From positions 366,157 through 398,412 of the forward strand of contig CACSIL010000034.1 in assembly GCA_902705825.1 (NCBI GenBank): DNA of 32,256 bases. Reading direction: 5' to 3'. A program made the position numbers and the translations under genes. This DNA is from Halioglobus japonicus. GTDB lineage: Bacteria; Pseudomonadota; Gammaproteobacteria; Pseudomonadales; Halieaceae. Of the stretch, positions 25,106 through 32,254 are shown in pieces; the first letter of the stretch is position 1; every line of letters begins with the position of its first letter. The notes below the pieces were generated by a model, which did not search any database, was not told where the DNA came from, and saw only the letters and a list, made by a program, of their open reading frames with translations.

Positions 25106-26116
25106 TCAGGCGCTTTGGACTGCAGCTACCAGTTGCTGTTGTAAATCTCCCTGCCCGGTTTCCAGTGTACACATCCAGGTATCGGCCAGGCCGCCGTAGC
25201 GCTCTGCCAGTAGCGCCGGTACTTGTGTTATATCTTCACTGACTATCGCAAACGTGTGCAGGATGTCATCCGTGATCAATGTACCCATGTCGTCCCATCG
25301 GCCCTCTCGTGTCAATCGGTGGGCTTCGGGCTGCAGATCGCCCCAGCCGTGTAGCTCCAGCACCGGACGGTAGGCCGGGGTGGAGGCGTAGAATGCCAGC
25401 TGGCTTTGTACTGCCAATCGGGATTGTTCAAATGCTTCTTCGTTCACGCCTGCAACCACCATCGCAGGTAAACTGACGTCAAAATCTTCCCGTTGGCGCG
25501 CAGATTTCGCCAGACCGCGCTCCAGCGCGGGAAGCGTGACTTCCCGCAGGTATTTAGCCGTGGTGAAGCCGTGGGCGATTACGCCGTCCGCCACTTCTCC
25601 TGCCACCTCCGTCATCAATGGGCCAACCGCCGCAAGATTGACTCCCGGTGCACCATAGCCTGCGTTTGTCGGCGTAAACATCGGGGTCATCAGGTTGTGC
25701 TGGTAGAACTCACCATTGAAATCCAGTGTCTCGCCGGTTTCCCAGCAAGCCCAGATCGCCCGCATGGCCATAATAAATTCCCGCATACGCGCCGCCGGTT
25801 TCGACCAGGGCATGGAAAAGCGCCGTGTGATGTGCGGCTTGATCTGCGAGCCCAGGCCCACTGTAAAACGCCCTTTGGAATACTGGTTCAAGTCCCATGC
25901 CAGATTCGCCATTGTCATTGGGTTGCGCGCAAAGGCGACACTGATGGCGGTGGTCAGCGCAATGTTCTGGCTGTGCCCTGCTGCCAGTACCAGCGGGAAA
26001 AACGGGTCATTGTTGATTTCTGCAGTAAACGCCGCGTCGTAACCGCGCTTCTCCAGCTCAGCAATGGCCAGTGGCGCCATGTCCAGATCGGCACCTAGCA
26101 TTCCACTGACTCTCAA
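25106..26116 (-). CDS. LLM-class (luciferase-like) flavin- or F420-dependent oxidoreductase
   Basis: 336-aa TIM-barrel of the bacterial-luciferase superfamily: MLGADLDMAPLAIAELEKRGYDAAF, IALTTAISVAFARNPMTMANLAWDLNQYSKGRFTVGLGSQIKPHI, PMWSK-type insert (MPWSKPAARMREFI) and VGPLMTEVAGEVADGVI. The subgroup resembles proteins annotated as F420-dependent in actinobacteria; proteobacterial relatives may use FMN. TTG at 26116 has GAGGAG 8 nt upstream, better than the internal ATG at 26101, so I keep it. Placed upstream of two acyl-CoA dehydrogenases, it probably belongs to the same catabolic unit. Cofactor and substrate are not determinable here. Confidence 0.8.
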   Translation of the reverse strand: MRVSGMLGADLDMAPLAIAELEKRGYDAAFTAEINNDPFFPLVLAAGHSQNIALTTAISVAFARNPMTMANLAWDLNQYSKGRFTVGLGSQIKPHITRRFSMPWSKPAARMREFIMAMRAIWACWETGETLDFNGEFYQHNLMTPMFTPTNAGYGAPGVNLAAVGPLMTEVAGEVADGVIAHGFTTAKYLREVTLPALERGLAKSARQREDFDVSLPAMVVAGVNEEAFEQSRLAVQSQLAFYASTPAYRPVLELHGWGDLQPEAHRLTREGRWDDMGTLITDDILHTFAIVSEDITQVPALLAERYGGLADTWMCTLETGQGDLQQQLVAAVQSA

Positions 26117-26274
26117 AAGCTATACTCCTCAACGCTTGCTGGTAATAGAGCCCTGTCGATCAGGCTGTAATACGGGGTGTACAGCACTTTACGCGACCTG
26201 CCGGACGGATCAAGTGTCCCAGTATGCCGATGGGAGTGGCAAAAACGATCACCGTCATAAGTGTTATACGGTGG

Positions 26275-26303
26275 TTGAGCAAATGTCCCGGGCCGCATAT
26301 AAT
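26275..26303 (+). promoter_or_regulatory. σ70 promoter of tRNA-Val
   Basis: TTGAGC (26275-26280), 17-bp spacer, perfect TATAAT (26298-26303), then a GC-rich discriminator (GCGCTCC) of the kind seen at stringently controlled stable-RNA promoters. The predicted start is at about 26310, a few bases before the mature tRNA. Confidence 0.85.
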
Positions 26304-26317
26304 GCGCTCCCCTCAAT

Positions 26318-26394
<77 letters not shown>

Positions 26395-26491
26395 ATTCCC
26401 TCTGCCACGGGGGGTCAGGGACGACACAGCACATTTGTGCAAAACAATGCGCCCATCGCGTATTTGTTTACTCATTATGAGGTGTCGGACC

Positions 26492-27409
26492 ATGTCAGCA
26501 TCATTTGATCAAAAAAATATTCGTGACCGGCTTGCCGTCAGGTCAATGGAACAGCGGGAACTCTCGTTTTCCGATCTGATCCGGCTGTACTGCCTGGATA
26601 AAAAACCCAATCACTCCCGAGATTGCCGCCTGAAAAAGTGGCATCACGCCTACGGTGACCTGTGTGCCTGGGACGTCACGCCGGAGCAGTGCAATGCCCT
26701 GCTGGACCTTCTTCAGGAGGACCGGTATGCCAATGCAACGATCAACCGCGAGCAAACGGATATTCAGGCCATCTTCAACTGGGCGATTCGCTATCGTCGT
26801 CGAACCGGGTGCCCCAAGGGTTTTATCAATCCGCTGGCGGATCGGCCCAAACTACCGGAAGACTTGCGGGTGGTGCAGCTGTCGGATGCCAAAATAGACC
26901 AGTTGCTACTGGAGGCGCGGGCAAGCCACTATCCGAGGATGTATGGTCTGGTACTACTTGCGTTGACCAGCGGGGCAAGGAAAAATGAAATCCGCCGGAT
27001 GCGCTGGAGCAACACCTACCTGGAAGAGGGTACCGCCGAAATTGGCATTGACGGTAAATCAGGCTCCTATAGAACAATCATGCTATCGCCCCAGGTGGTG
27101 ACTGAATTGCGCAACTATAAGCAACATGACCCGGATGCACTGGTGTTCCCGCGCCGGTGGGAACCCTTTGCGCCGTTCGATGAGCGGGTCGCCTGGAAAA
27201 AGATCACGACGGCGATCGGTCGGCCGGATCTTCATTTCCACGACCTGCGCCATCTGGCGACGGCGAGGTTACTGCGATCCGGGGCGTCACTGCATGTGAC
27301 GAGTCGTGTATTGGGCCACAAAGATGCGCGCATGGTGTCGCGCCGCTATGGGTCATTGGAGAAACAGGATCTACTGAACGCAGTCGTAACTGCGAGTGAG
27401 GGCTTATGA
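26492..27409 (+). CDS. int: Tyrosine-family site-specific integrase
   Basis: 305 aa from the ATG at 26492 (GAGG 9 nt upstream). An earlier in-frame ATG at 26435 would add 19 residues with no clear ribosome site. N-terminal SAM-like core-binding domain at about residues 25-115; catalytic domain at about 125-300 with R163 (SGARKNEI), K189, H250-x2-R253 (FHDLRH), H276 (VLGHKD) and nucleophile Y286 (SRRYGSL): the full set, so probably active. It sits just downstream of tRNA-Val on the same strand, the normal place for an integrase using a tRNA 3' end as attB. Its stop overlaps the next gene (ATGA). The palindrome GCACATTTGTGC (26429-26440) in its upstream gap could be an arm-type or operator site. 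Confidence 0.93.
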   Translation: MSASFDQKNIRDRLAVRSMEQRELSFSDLIRLYCLDKKPNHSRDCRLKKWHHAYGDLCAWDVTPEQCNALLDLLQEDRYANATINREQTDIQAIFNWAIRYRRRTGCPKGFINPLADRPKLPEDLRVVQLSDAKIDQLLLEARASHYPRMYGLVLLALTSGARKNEIRRMRWSNTYLEEGTAEIGIDGKSGSYRTIMLSPQVVTELRNYKQHDPDALVFPRRWEPFAPFDERVAWKKITTAIGRPDLHFHDLRHLATARLLRSGASLHVTSRVLGHKDARMVSRRYGSLEKQDLLNAVVTASEGL

Positions 27410-28203
27410 TGGAGGGTTTTGATATCGCAGGGACGCAGTTTATGGAGGCATTGCACGCATACTTGACGGAGGTGCATGCCGCCGTCGAAGCGGACACTGT
27501 TCAGCACCAGGTCTTTGCGGATTTGGTCACAGTCTATCTGCGCTTTGAGCCGACGCAAGACGAACTGGCGTTTGTGGGGCAGTCGATCACTGTCGACGAA
27601 AAAATACGGGTTGCGCTTCAGGATGCTGAAGTCTGCGTCGGCTCTGAACTCGTGGATGCGTTTCGCCGACTGCTGCTGCATACGAAAGACAGCGATGAGA
27701 GGGGATTTTCGCTGCTCATGCTGCTGGGGCGCAGGATTCGGGTGTTGGAGGAGGAGTATGCCTATATGGTGGACCAAGCGACGATTACCGTGGAAGGGTC
27801 AGGAGCCCTGTGGTTTGCCGCGCCCTCACTTACGCAGTGCGTCATGGCACTGAGCCATGGCCGTGAATTAACGAATTACAGGGATTGGTTGTGGAACAAA
27901 GATAAAGGCGCTGCCCCCAAGGTTAAGCGGCGTGGCAGGAGGGAGGCCGTCCTTGCCGCAGTACTTCGAGCTGTTGCCACTAAGTACCCGGATGTAACAG
28001 GCGGCGCTGAAGCCAGGGATCTTTTGCTGGCCTCTGATGGAAAAACTATCTCTGTGACCCGTGACGGCAAAGCAGAGAAGGTCCGCATCACCGCCGGTGG
28101 GGCGGGGACGTCGCAGGCGTTTGTCGAGCTAACGCCAGAATACGGTCCACCTGAGCGCCCAAATTTAGAGTACATTCGCAAACGTTACTCTGAGATACGT
28201 TGA
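27406..28203 (+). CDS. Unrecognised protein translationally coupled to the integrase
   Basis: 265 aa, family not recognised. The ATG at 27406 overlaps the integrase stop by four bases (ATGA); a second ATG at 27409 has slightly better spacing to GAGGG. Visible features: residues about 1-125 are predominantly helical and acidic (for example LHAYLTEVHAAVEAD, GRRIRVLEEEYAYMVDQA), with no signal or membrane segment. A basic linker (KVKRRGRREAVLAAVLRA, about residues 172-189) is followed by a shorter β-rich part (DGKTISVTRDGKAEKVRI) and a C-terminal NLEYIRKRYSEIR. The basic helix could bind DNA. Coupling to int suggests a role in recombination directionality, regulation or element stability, but that is inference from position only. 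Confidence 0.75.
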   Translation: MMEGFDIAGTQFMEALHAYLTEVHAAVEADTVQHQVFADLVTVYLRFEPTQDELAFVGQSITVDEKIRVALQDAEVCVGSELVDAFRRLLLHTKDSDERGFSLLMLLGRRIRVLEEEYAYMVDQATITVEGSGALWFAAPSLTQCVMALSHGRELTNYRDWLWNKDKGAAPKVKRRGRREAVLAAVLRAVATKYPDVTGGAEARDLLLASDGKTISVTRDGKAEKVRITAGGAGTSQAFVELTPEYGPPERPNLEYIRKRYSEIR

Positions 28204-28238
28204 AACCCGGCCTAAAACTATAAGACTCACTCTTTTTT

Positions 28239-28260
28239 GTCCTAACAATAATTGTTGGAC
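28239..28260. promoter_or_regulatory. Dyad, possible operator in the element
   Basis: GTCC-T-AACAAT (28239-28249) faces ATTGTT-GGAC (28251-28260) as an inverted repeat with one bulged T, in an otherwise non-coding 133-bp gap upstream of the small AlpA/Xis-like gene. Size and symmetry fit a dimeric repressor site; no protein partner is known. Confidence 0.4.
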
Positions 28261-28336
28261 GAGACACCCTGCCCTTCCTCCCATAACCTGCCCATGTCGT
28301 TTCAGATACCCGTGGCAGGGAAAGTGAGGAAGAACA

Positions 28337-28585
28337 ATGCAATCCAAACCTATGCAGTCGCAATCAGATTTTGATGATTGGGAGCTTGCGTCAACCTGGC
28401 GTGCTACCCGAGGCAGTCACCTATTTCCAAACGCAAACGCGTGGAACTGGTTTTATCGCAGGCACAGAGACCCGCTGTGTGCGGCAGGTGCAGTGATGAA
28501 GATACGGAACAGGGCCTATGTCAATACAAGCTGTATTGAGCCAGCAGTTCTGGAGATATTGCGACAAACGCAGTCGCCTATTTAA
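28337..28585 (+). CDS. Small putative DNA-binding protein (AlpA/excisionase-like)
   Basis: 82 aa. GAGGAAG lies 5 nt before the ATG, giving good start support. The segment GSHLFPNANAWNWFYRRHRDPLCAAGAVMKIRNRAYVNTSCIEPAVLEIL fits a compact winged-helix of the kind found in small regulators of integrative elements, where a W-x-F-x-R-x-H-R helix is followed by a short basic wing. In P4-like and PICI elements a protein in this position (AlpA) activates int and the replication genes or acts as excisionase. A perfect 8-bp inverted repeat, TCAATACA/TGTATTGA (28521-28539), lies within the gene. Assignment as a DNA-binding protein is by pattern and place, not by a confident family match. Confidence 0.6.
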   Translation: MQSKPMQSQSDFDDWELASTWRATRGSHLFPNANAWNWFYRRHRDPLCAAGAVMKIRNRAYVNTSCIEPAVLEILRQTQSPI

Positions 28586-28788
28586 TTTACGAGCGGATAC
28601 GACTTGCGTGGCGGGGCTGGTAATGATGCCCGAGAAAACGGGGTTCTTCGCGTTCCTCCACAACCGAATTTGGTCGTCAGCTCAGCTGTCTGCCAATGGC
28701 AAGCCTGCATCGACAGCCGTGAGACGTTGCGGATTCAATCGTGTTTTGCGAGTTAGTTAATGTAGGCGTTTTTATACTCAATGAGATA

Positions 28789-28803
28789 GCGGTGTAGCAC
28801 CGC
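28789..28803 (+). repeat. Leader hairpin before the 78-aa gene
   Basis: GCGGTG (28789-28794), loop TAG, CACCGC (28798-28803), a perfect 6-bp stem 15 nt before the ATG and just before its GGAGA. A possible -10 (TATACT, 28773-28778) lies upstream, so the hairpin would be at the very 5' end of the transcript, where it could protect mRNA or modulate ribosome access. Confidence 0.45.
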
Positions 28804-28818
28804 AATGGAGACAGTACT

Positions 28819-29055
28819 ATGTCTAAAACATACGATGGAAGCAATATGGTCATGGCAGAAATTGCGTTCAGGGAAGCGCTGATCGCCAGCCACCAAAAAA
28901 GGACTGGACGAGAAGCCGAGCATATCACGCACTTGCAAAAAATGGCTATTGTTGCTGGTTTTGAAGAAGCCTTGGCCCTAGGGGCCACCGTGGACTTTAC
29001 ATATATCTTGGTGCACGTTGCAAACGACCCTCATGATATTTCGTTAGAGTCTTAA
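28819..29055 (+). CDS. Small hypothetical protein of the element
   Basis: 78 aa, family not recognised. GGAGA stands 8 nt before the ATG. The sequence is soluble and mostly helical (MVMAEIAFREALIASHQKRTGREAEHITHLQKMAIVAGFEEALALGATVD), with no membrane segment or signal. A possible -10 box, TATACT at 28773-28778, lies upstream, but no good -35 partner is visible. The position between the AlpA-like gene and the primase gene suggests regulation or replication support. Coding status rests on the ribosome site and on codon-like composition; 179 nt then separate it from the primase. Confidence 0.6.
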   Translation: MSKTYDGSNMVMAEIAFREALIASHQKRTGREAEHITHLQKMAIVAGFEEALALGATVDFTYILVHVANDPHDISLES

Positions 29056-29145
29056 TCGCAAAGCTAGCATCGCTCAGAAACCAGCTTACCCACCTGGTGA
29101 AATAAACCTCTCCTCACACTACTGTGGCCCAGAATGATTGGAGCT

Positions 29146-29225
29146 GACTCGGTAGGCGTGGATAGCCCCAGCTAAGGGCGAGCTGGGGTCGGGGAAAGCC
29201 GGCTCTGTGAAGTGAGCAGGGAGTC
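29146..29225 (+). other. Possible structured RNA leader (three-way junction) upstream of the primase
   Basis: Within the non-coding 178 nt before the primase three stems can be drawn: closing stem GACTC (29146-29150)/GAGTC (29221-29225); inner hairpin CCCCAGCT (29166-29173)/AGCTGGGG (29181-29188) with a 7-nt loop; and GCTC (29202-29205)/GAGC (29214-29217). The closing GAGTC overlaps the likely ribosome site (GGGAG, 29219-29223) of the primase GTG, so folding could hide it. The middle hairpin is convincing; the junction as a whole is a hand-drawn model. Confidence 0.4.
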
Positions 29226-29233
29226 TCTAGCAA

Positions 29234-31921
29234 GTGAACATATCCAATAGTTCGCAAAAATCAGCGCCCAATATCCAGGTTGACATCATCGAGTCCTTCC
29301 GAGCCGCAGCTGCAGAATACGGATTACAGTTGCCGGAACACATAATTGCGGATGACCTATTTCACCATTTTTCGCCTGAAGGGAAATGCGGTGGAAACCC
29401 ACCCGGATACTATCGGCTCCGTATTCAAGCAGACGGCTTCGCCTATGGGCATGGCGGGGACTTTCGCGATGATACGACCAAATTTACATTCTGCAGCAAA
29501 TCGCGGGAAAAACTGACTCCTGCGGAAAAGGCCGAGTACCGAAAGGCGCAGGAACAGCGCGATCTCGAAAGTGCGGCAGAGCGCACCCGGCATCGGGCCA
29601 AAATGGACGTAACGATTAGGGCGATGCTTAAGGAGGCTGAACCTGCTCCTGAAAATCACCCCTACCTGATGAAAAAAGGTATTGAGGGCAACCTTGTCGT
29701 CTGCGGAGAGCCTCTGAAGGCCGATGCGACTGGTGCATTGCTGCTCCCCACTCTGTGTTTTGAAGGAGAGAAACGTGTGTATACTGGTGCGGAGCGGATC
29801 TATGTCGAGGAGCGCACTGGCAAATTCACAAAGCGTATGGTGTCGGGCAGCATCAAGGCGGGTTCGATTCTCACCATATCAGGTGAAAAAAAGTTGTCTG
29901 AGGCCAACACAGCCTACATTGTGGAGGGTTTTTCCACTGGCGCCTCCATCTGCTTAGTGACAGGCGCGCCGGTGATCGTTTCTAACGGCGCGGACAATCT
30001 GCTGAACGCTGCACGCACCGCCAAAAGTTGGTATCCCGGCATTACCTGGATAGTGGCCGGAGACAACGATCTGCACCTTGAAGTCGCCGGAAAGCCCAAT
30101 AAGGGTGTGCTGAAGGCCCATGAAGCGGCTGTAGCCATCGGCGCGCTGGTAGCAATACCAGACCTCCCTAGCGGTTCCACTGGTTCAGACTGGAACGATA
30201 TCCATCAGCAGCTAGGTCTCGACGCCGCTGCAGTGAAGCTTATGGAGTCGACCTGTGACACAACGGAGAAAGACTCCGGTAGCCAGGGCAACGCGCACTC
30301 TGAGTTAACCGGAGCAGCTGAAGAAATCATGATTCGGATAAGAAGGCATGTGGTCGAAACCCTCTCTTTTAGCGGCCAAGCCATTTGCCAAGAAGATCAG
30401 ATCGAGGTGGCTCAGGAAGCAATACACAGGCGACTGACAACCTGCTTCTGGAGTGGAACCAAATCCAAACTGTATTTGCTCAACAATGGCGGTGATCTGG
30501 TACTGTTTAGCGAAAAAGACGCCCGCAATGCATTGGAGCGTACCTTTGGATCGGTGTTGGATAGAAGTGATTTACTGCCATTTGCCGAAACTGCAGCGAG
30601 CCAAGTGAAGTCAGGGCCGAAAATCGACGCGAATAAGTTGCTCAGGCGGTGCCTTGATGGTGCTGAGCAAATCATCATCGACGAGATCAAATACAGCAAT
30701 CAGCGTGAGTCTATCGACATGCTGGTGGATATGTTCGCCGAGGAGGGCCGGGTTGAGCTTCTGGATGAGTCTGTGCGGGTTGTGTACACGCACAAACCGC
30801 TTGTTGGTCCTGCAGTTGATCGCAATGAAATGCAGAAGACCGTCGCTGATTTTCGCGAACACTTCCCTCAGTTTGATCAGTTTATTAAGTTCCTCATGGC
30901 CGCGAGGTTTGCCCGTGACCGCAAACGAGCCTACATTTGGTTCCACTGCCCCTCAGACTGGGGAAAGGGTTTCCTCATCGCCCTGTTAGCCGAGCTGGAT
31001 GCGGTTCTGGAAATCTCAGTGAAGGAGGTAGAGAAACTGTTCGAAGGTGGCCCGGTCGGCAAATCGAACAAGGATTTCAAGCGCGCCATCGCTTTGGTGG
31101 TAGATGAATTCAAGTCCACAAAATCAGAGCTGAAGCAGCTGCAAAATGAAATCACTGTAAACCCCAAGAATCAGCTTTGTACCCGTGTGCCTGTATACGC
31201 GAAGCTGTTTTTTTCTGCAGAGCATGTCCCCAGCCTCGCCGGAGAGCACGGCATGGAGGATCAGTTTTCCAATCGCTTCGTCTATTTAAAAGGTGAAGGT
31301 ATTCTCGACAACCGCTCTCGGTTTGCCGAGATCGGAAAGGGGTTGTATTTCGATCACCTGCTCAGTTACCTGGCCGATCAGCTGAACCTGCACGTAGCCC
31401 ATTTCAAAGGCATGGGCCGGGAGGGAGCTGCCCGTGCTGCCGATGAGTTCATTGACAACTTTCATCTCCTACATGGCATCGACAAGTCCTTTCAACGCTA
31501 CTCGCAGACCATCCCCGACATCGGGCTGGAGATCGTTGAACTGCTAGTGCAGCTGTACACTGACGAGGTCGCTCATGGACCACCACTCGGCCCCGCATAT
31601 GGCCCCACTGCTGATATACGACAGCACCTCAAAACAAACATGGTGCAGGGCTCCGATGGATGCTGGTATCTGTGTAATGCCGGGAAGCTGCTGCAGTATT
31701 GGCTGAACCAGAGTGTGGATAGGTCAGAGATCGGGGCGCTGGCCTACAAAAAGGAGCAGTTATATCAGGCAATGAGCGCCAATGGCAACGGGTATGTCAC
31801 CCACCGTATAGGCGAACCTAACCCCGACGATAACAACAGGAAAAAGGGTGTGAAATCAGTTCAGTTGCAACTGACGGATGAACAGCTCGGTCAACTGGAG
31901 CGTGCTACGCGGGGAAGGTAA
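29234..31921 (+). CDS. TOPRIM primase - SF3 helicase replication protein (P4 α-like)
   Basis: 895 aa, GTG start at 29234 with GGGAG 10 nt upstream. N-terminal about 40-95 is a primase zinc-ribbon-like or CHC2-related region (FSPEGKCGGNPPGYYRLRI..FAYGHGGDF). A TOPRIM core follows with E231 (YIVEGFSTGASICLVTG) and D277-x-D279 (IVAGDNDLH), then GSDWNDIHQ. The C-terminal half is an SF3-type helicase: Walker A around PSDWGKGFL (G577-K578-G579), Walker B IALVVDEF (D624, E625), and a sensor/arginine-finger region ending QFSNRFVYLKGEG. In P4-type satellites such a protein primes, unwinds and recognises origin iterons; here iterons start at its stop codon. The far C-terminus (last about 70 residues, ending in a basic VQLQLTDEQLGQLERATRGR) would be the candidate DNA-binding part. 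Confidence 0.88.
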   Translation: MNISNSSQKSAPNIQVDIIESFRAAAAEYGLQLPEHIIADDLFHHFSPEGKCGGNPPGYYRLRIQADGFAYGHGGDFRDDTTKFTFCSKSREKLTPAEKAEYRKAQEQRDLESAAERTRHRAKMDVTIRAMLKEAEPAPENHPYLMKKGIEGNLVVCGEPLKADATGALLLPTLCFEGEKRVYTGAERIYVEERTGKFTKRMVSGSIKAGSILTISGEKKLSEANTAYIVEGFSTGASICLVTGAPVIVSNGADNLLNAARTAKSWYPGITWIVAGDNDLHLEVAGKPNKGVLKAHEAAVAIGALVAIPDLPSGSTGSDWNDIHQQLGLDAAAVKLMESTCDTTEKDSGSQGNAHSELTGAAEEIMIRIRRHVVETLSFSGQAICQEDQIEVAQEAIHRRLTTCFWSGTKSKLYLLNNGGDLVLFSEKDARNALERTFGSVLDRSDLLPFAETAASQVKSGPKIDANKLLRRCLDGAEQIIIDEIKYSNQRESIDMLVDMFAEEGRVELLDESVRVVYTHKPLVGPAVDRNEMQKTVADFREHFPQFDQFIKFLMAARFARDRKRAYIWFHCPSDWGKGFLIALLAELDAVLEISVKEVEKLFEGGPVGKSNKDFKRAIALVVDEFKSTKSELKQLQNEITVNPKNQLCTRVPVYAKLFFSAEHVPSLAGEHGMEDQFSNRFVYLKGEGILDNRSRFAEIGKGLYFDHLLSYLADQLNLHVAHFKGMGREGAARAADEFIDNFHLLHGIDKSFQRYSQTIPDIGLEIVELLVQLYTDEVAHGPPLGPAYGPTADIRQHLKTNMVQGSDGCWYLCNAGKLLQYWLNQSVDRSEIGALAYKKEQLYQAMSANGNGYVTHRIGEPNPDDNNRKKGVKSVQLQLTDEQLGQLERATRGR

Positions 31922-32012
31922 CTGGGTAACCGCCGGGAACCAAATGGGTAACCGATCGTAAACGTCCTACACGCCAGTATTCTAGGGTTTAAGCTAGGGT
32001 AACCAGGGTAAT
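31917..32012 (+). repeat. Left iteron cluster, GGGTAACC orientation
   Basis: Direct copies: TGGGTAACCG at 31923-31932 and again at 31945-31954 (identical 10-mers, 22 bp apart, close to two helical turns), AGGGTAACC at 31996-32004 and the variant AGGGTAAT at 32005-32012. A further half-copy, GGTAAC (31917-31922), overlaps the primase stop codon. All read in the same orientation toward the AT-rich core. Confidence 0.85.
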
Positions 32013-32073
32013 CTCCCTTTTTCTATTTAGGGAAAAATAATAACAACTAAATATACATATAAGTATTCAAAGA

Positions 32074-32177
32074 ATGCCGGTTACCAAGGTTACCGGCGTC
32101 GAACCCAGTGATGACAGGGGTTTCAGTTGTTACTATGCCGGTTACCACCCAGTTACCCGGCACGGGAGACGGTTACC
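32074..32177 (-). repeat. Right iteron cluster, inverted GGTTACC orientation
   Basis: GGTTACC, the reverse complement of the left motif, at 32079-32085, 32088-32094, 32140-32146 and 32171-32177, plus the variant AGTTACCC at 32151-32158. Two copies sit in an identical 13-mer ATGCCGGTTACCA (32074-32086 and 32135-32147). The first two copies also form the near-palindrome GCCGG..CCGGC. Confidence 0.85.
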
Positions 32178-32179
32178 GT

Positions 32180-32254
32180 TCAGCCCTGCTTCGCCACCTG
32201 CTCAGCATCAACCACATCCCAGTGATAATAATTATTGATATCAGGCTCACCCAG
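32180..32254 (-). CDS. Possible C-terminus of a converging gene, cut by window edge
   Basis: On the minus strand one frame is open from the window edge to a TGA at 32180-32182, encoding 24 residues ending DVVDAEQVAKQG. Composition looks protein-like and the frame stops right at the last iteron, but 24 codons are too few to be sure and no family can be named. Confidence 0.35.
   Translation of the reverse strand: MGEPDINNYYHWDVVDAEQVAKQG

Larger units (their letters stand above)
31917..32177. other. Candidate replication origin of the element
   Basis: Two iteron clusters facing each other flank a roughly 60-bp AT-rich stretch (about 32015-32074, containing TTTTTCTATTTAGGGAAAA and AATATACATATAAG) suited to strand opening. 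It lies immediately 3' of the primase-helicase gene. Iterons plus AT-rich DNA beside a P4 α-like gene is the arrangement of satellite origins, where the helicase domain protein binds the iterons. No DnaA-box consensus was seen, in line with a self-sufficient initiator. Origin function is inferred. Confidence 0.7.

Noticed and set aside
28518..28760. 80-codon plus-strand frame overlapping the AlpA-like gene
   Set aside because: It overlaps a gene with a much better ribosome site, its own start lies in an inverted repeat without Shine-Dalgarno, and its residues (many Cys, Arg, Trp) look non-coding.
29056..29233. Retron, group II intron or riboswitch
   Set aside because: The structured leader lacks a neighbouring reverse transcriptase, has no domain V-like hairpin and does not match the cobalamin or other common riboswitch consensus that I know.
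31917..32177. CRISPR array
   Set aside because: Repeats are only 7-13 bp, unevenly spaced and in both orientations, with no cas genes; iterons explain them better.
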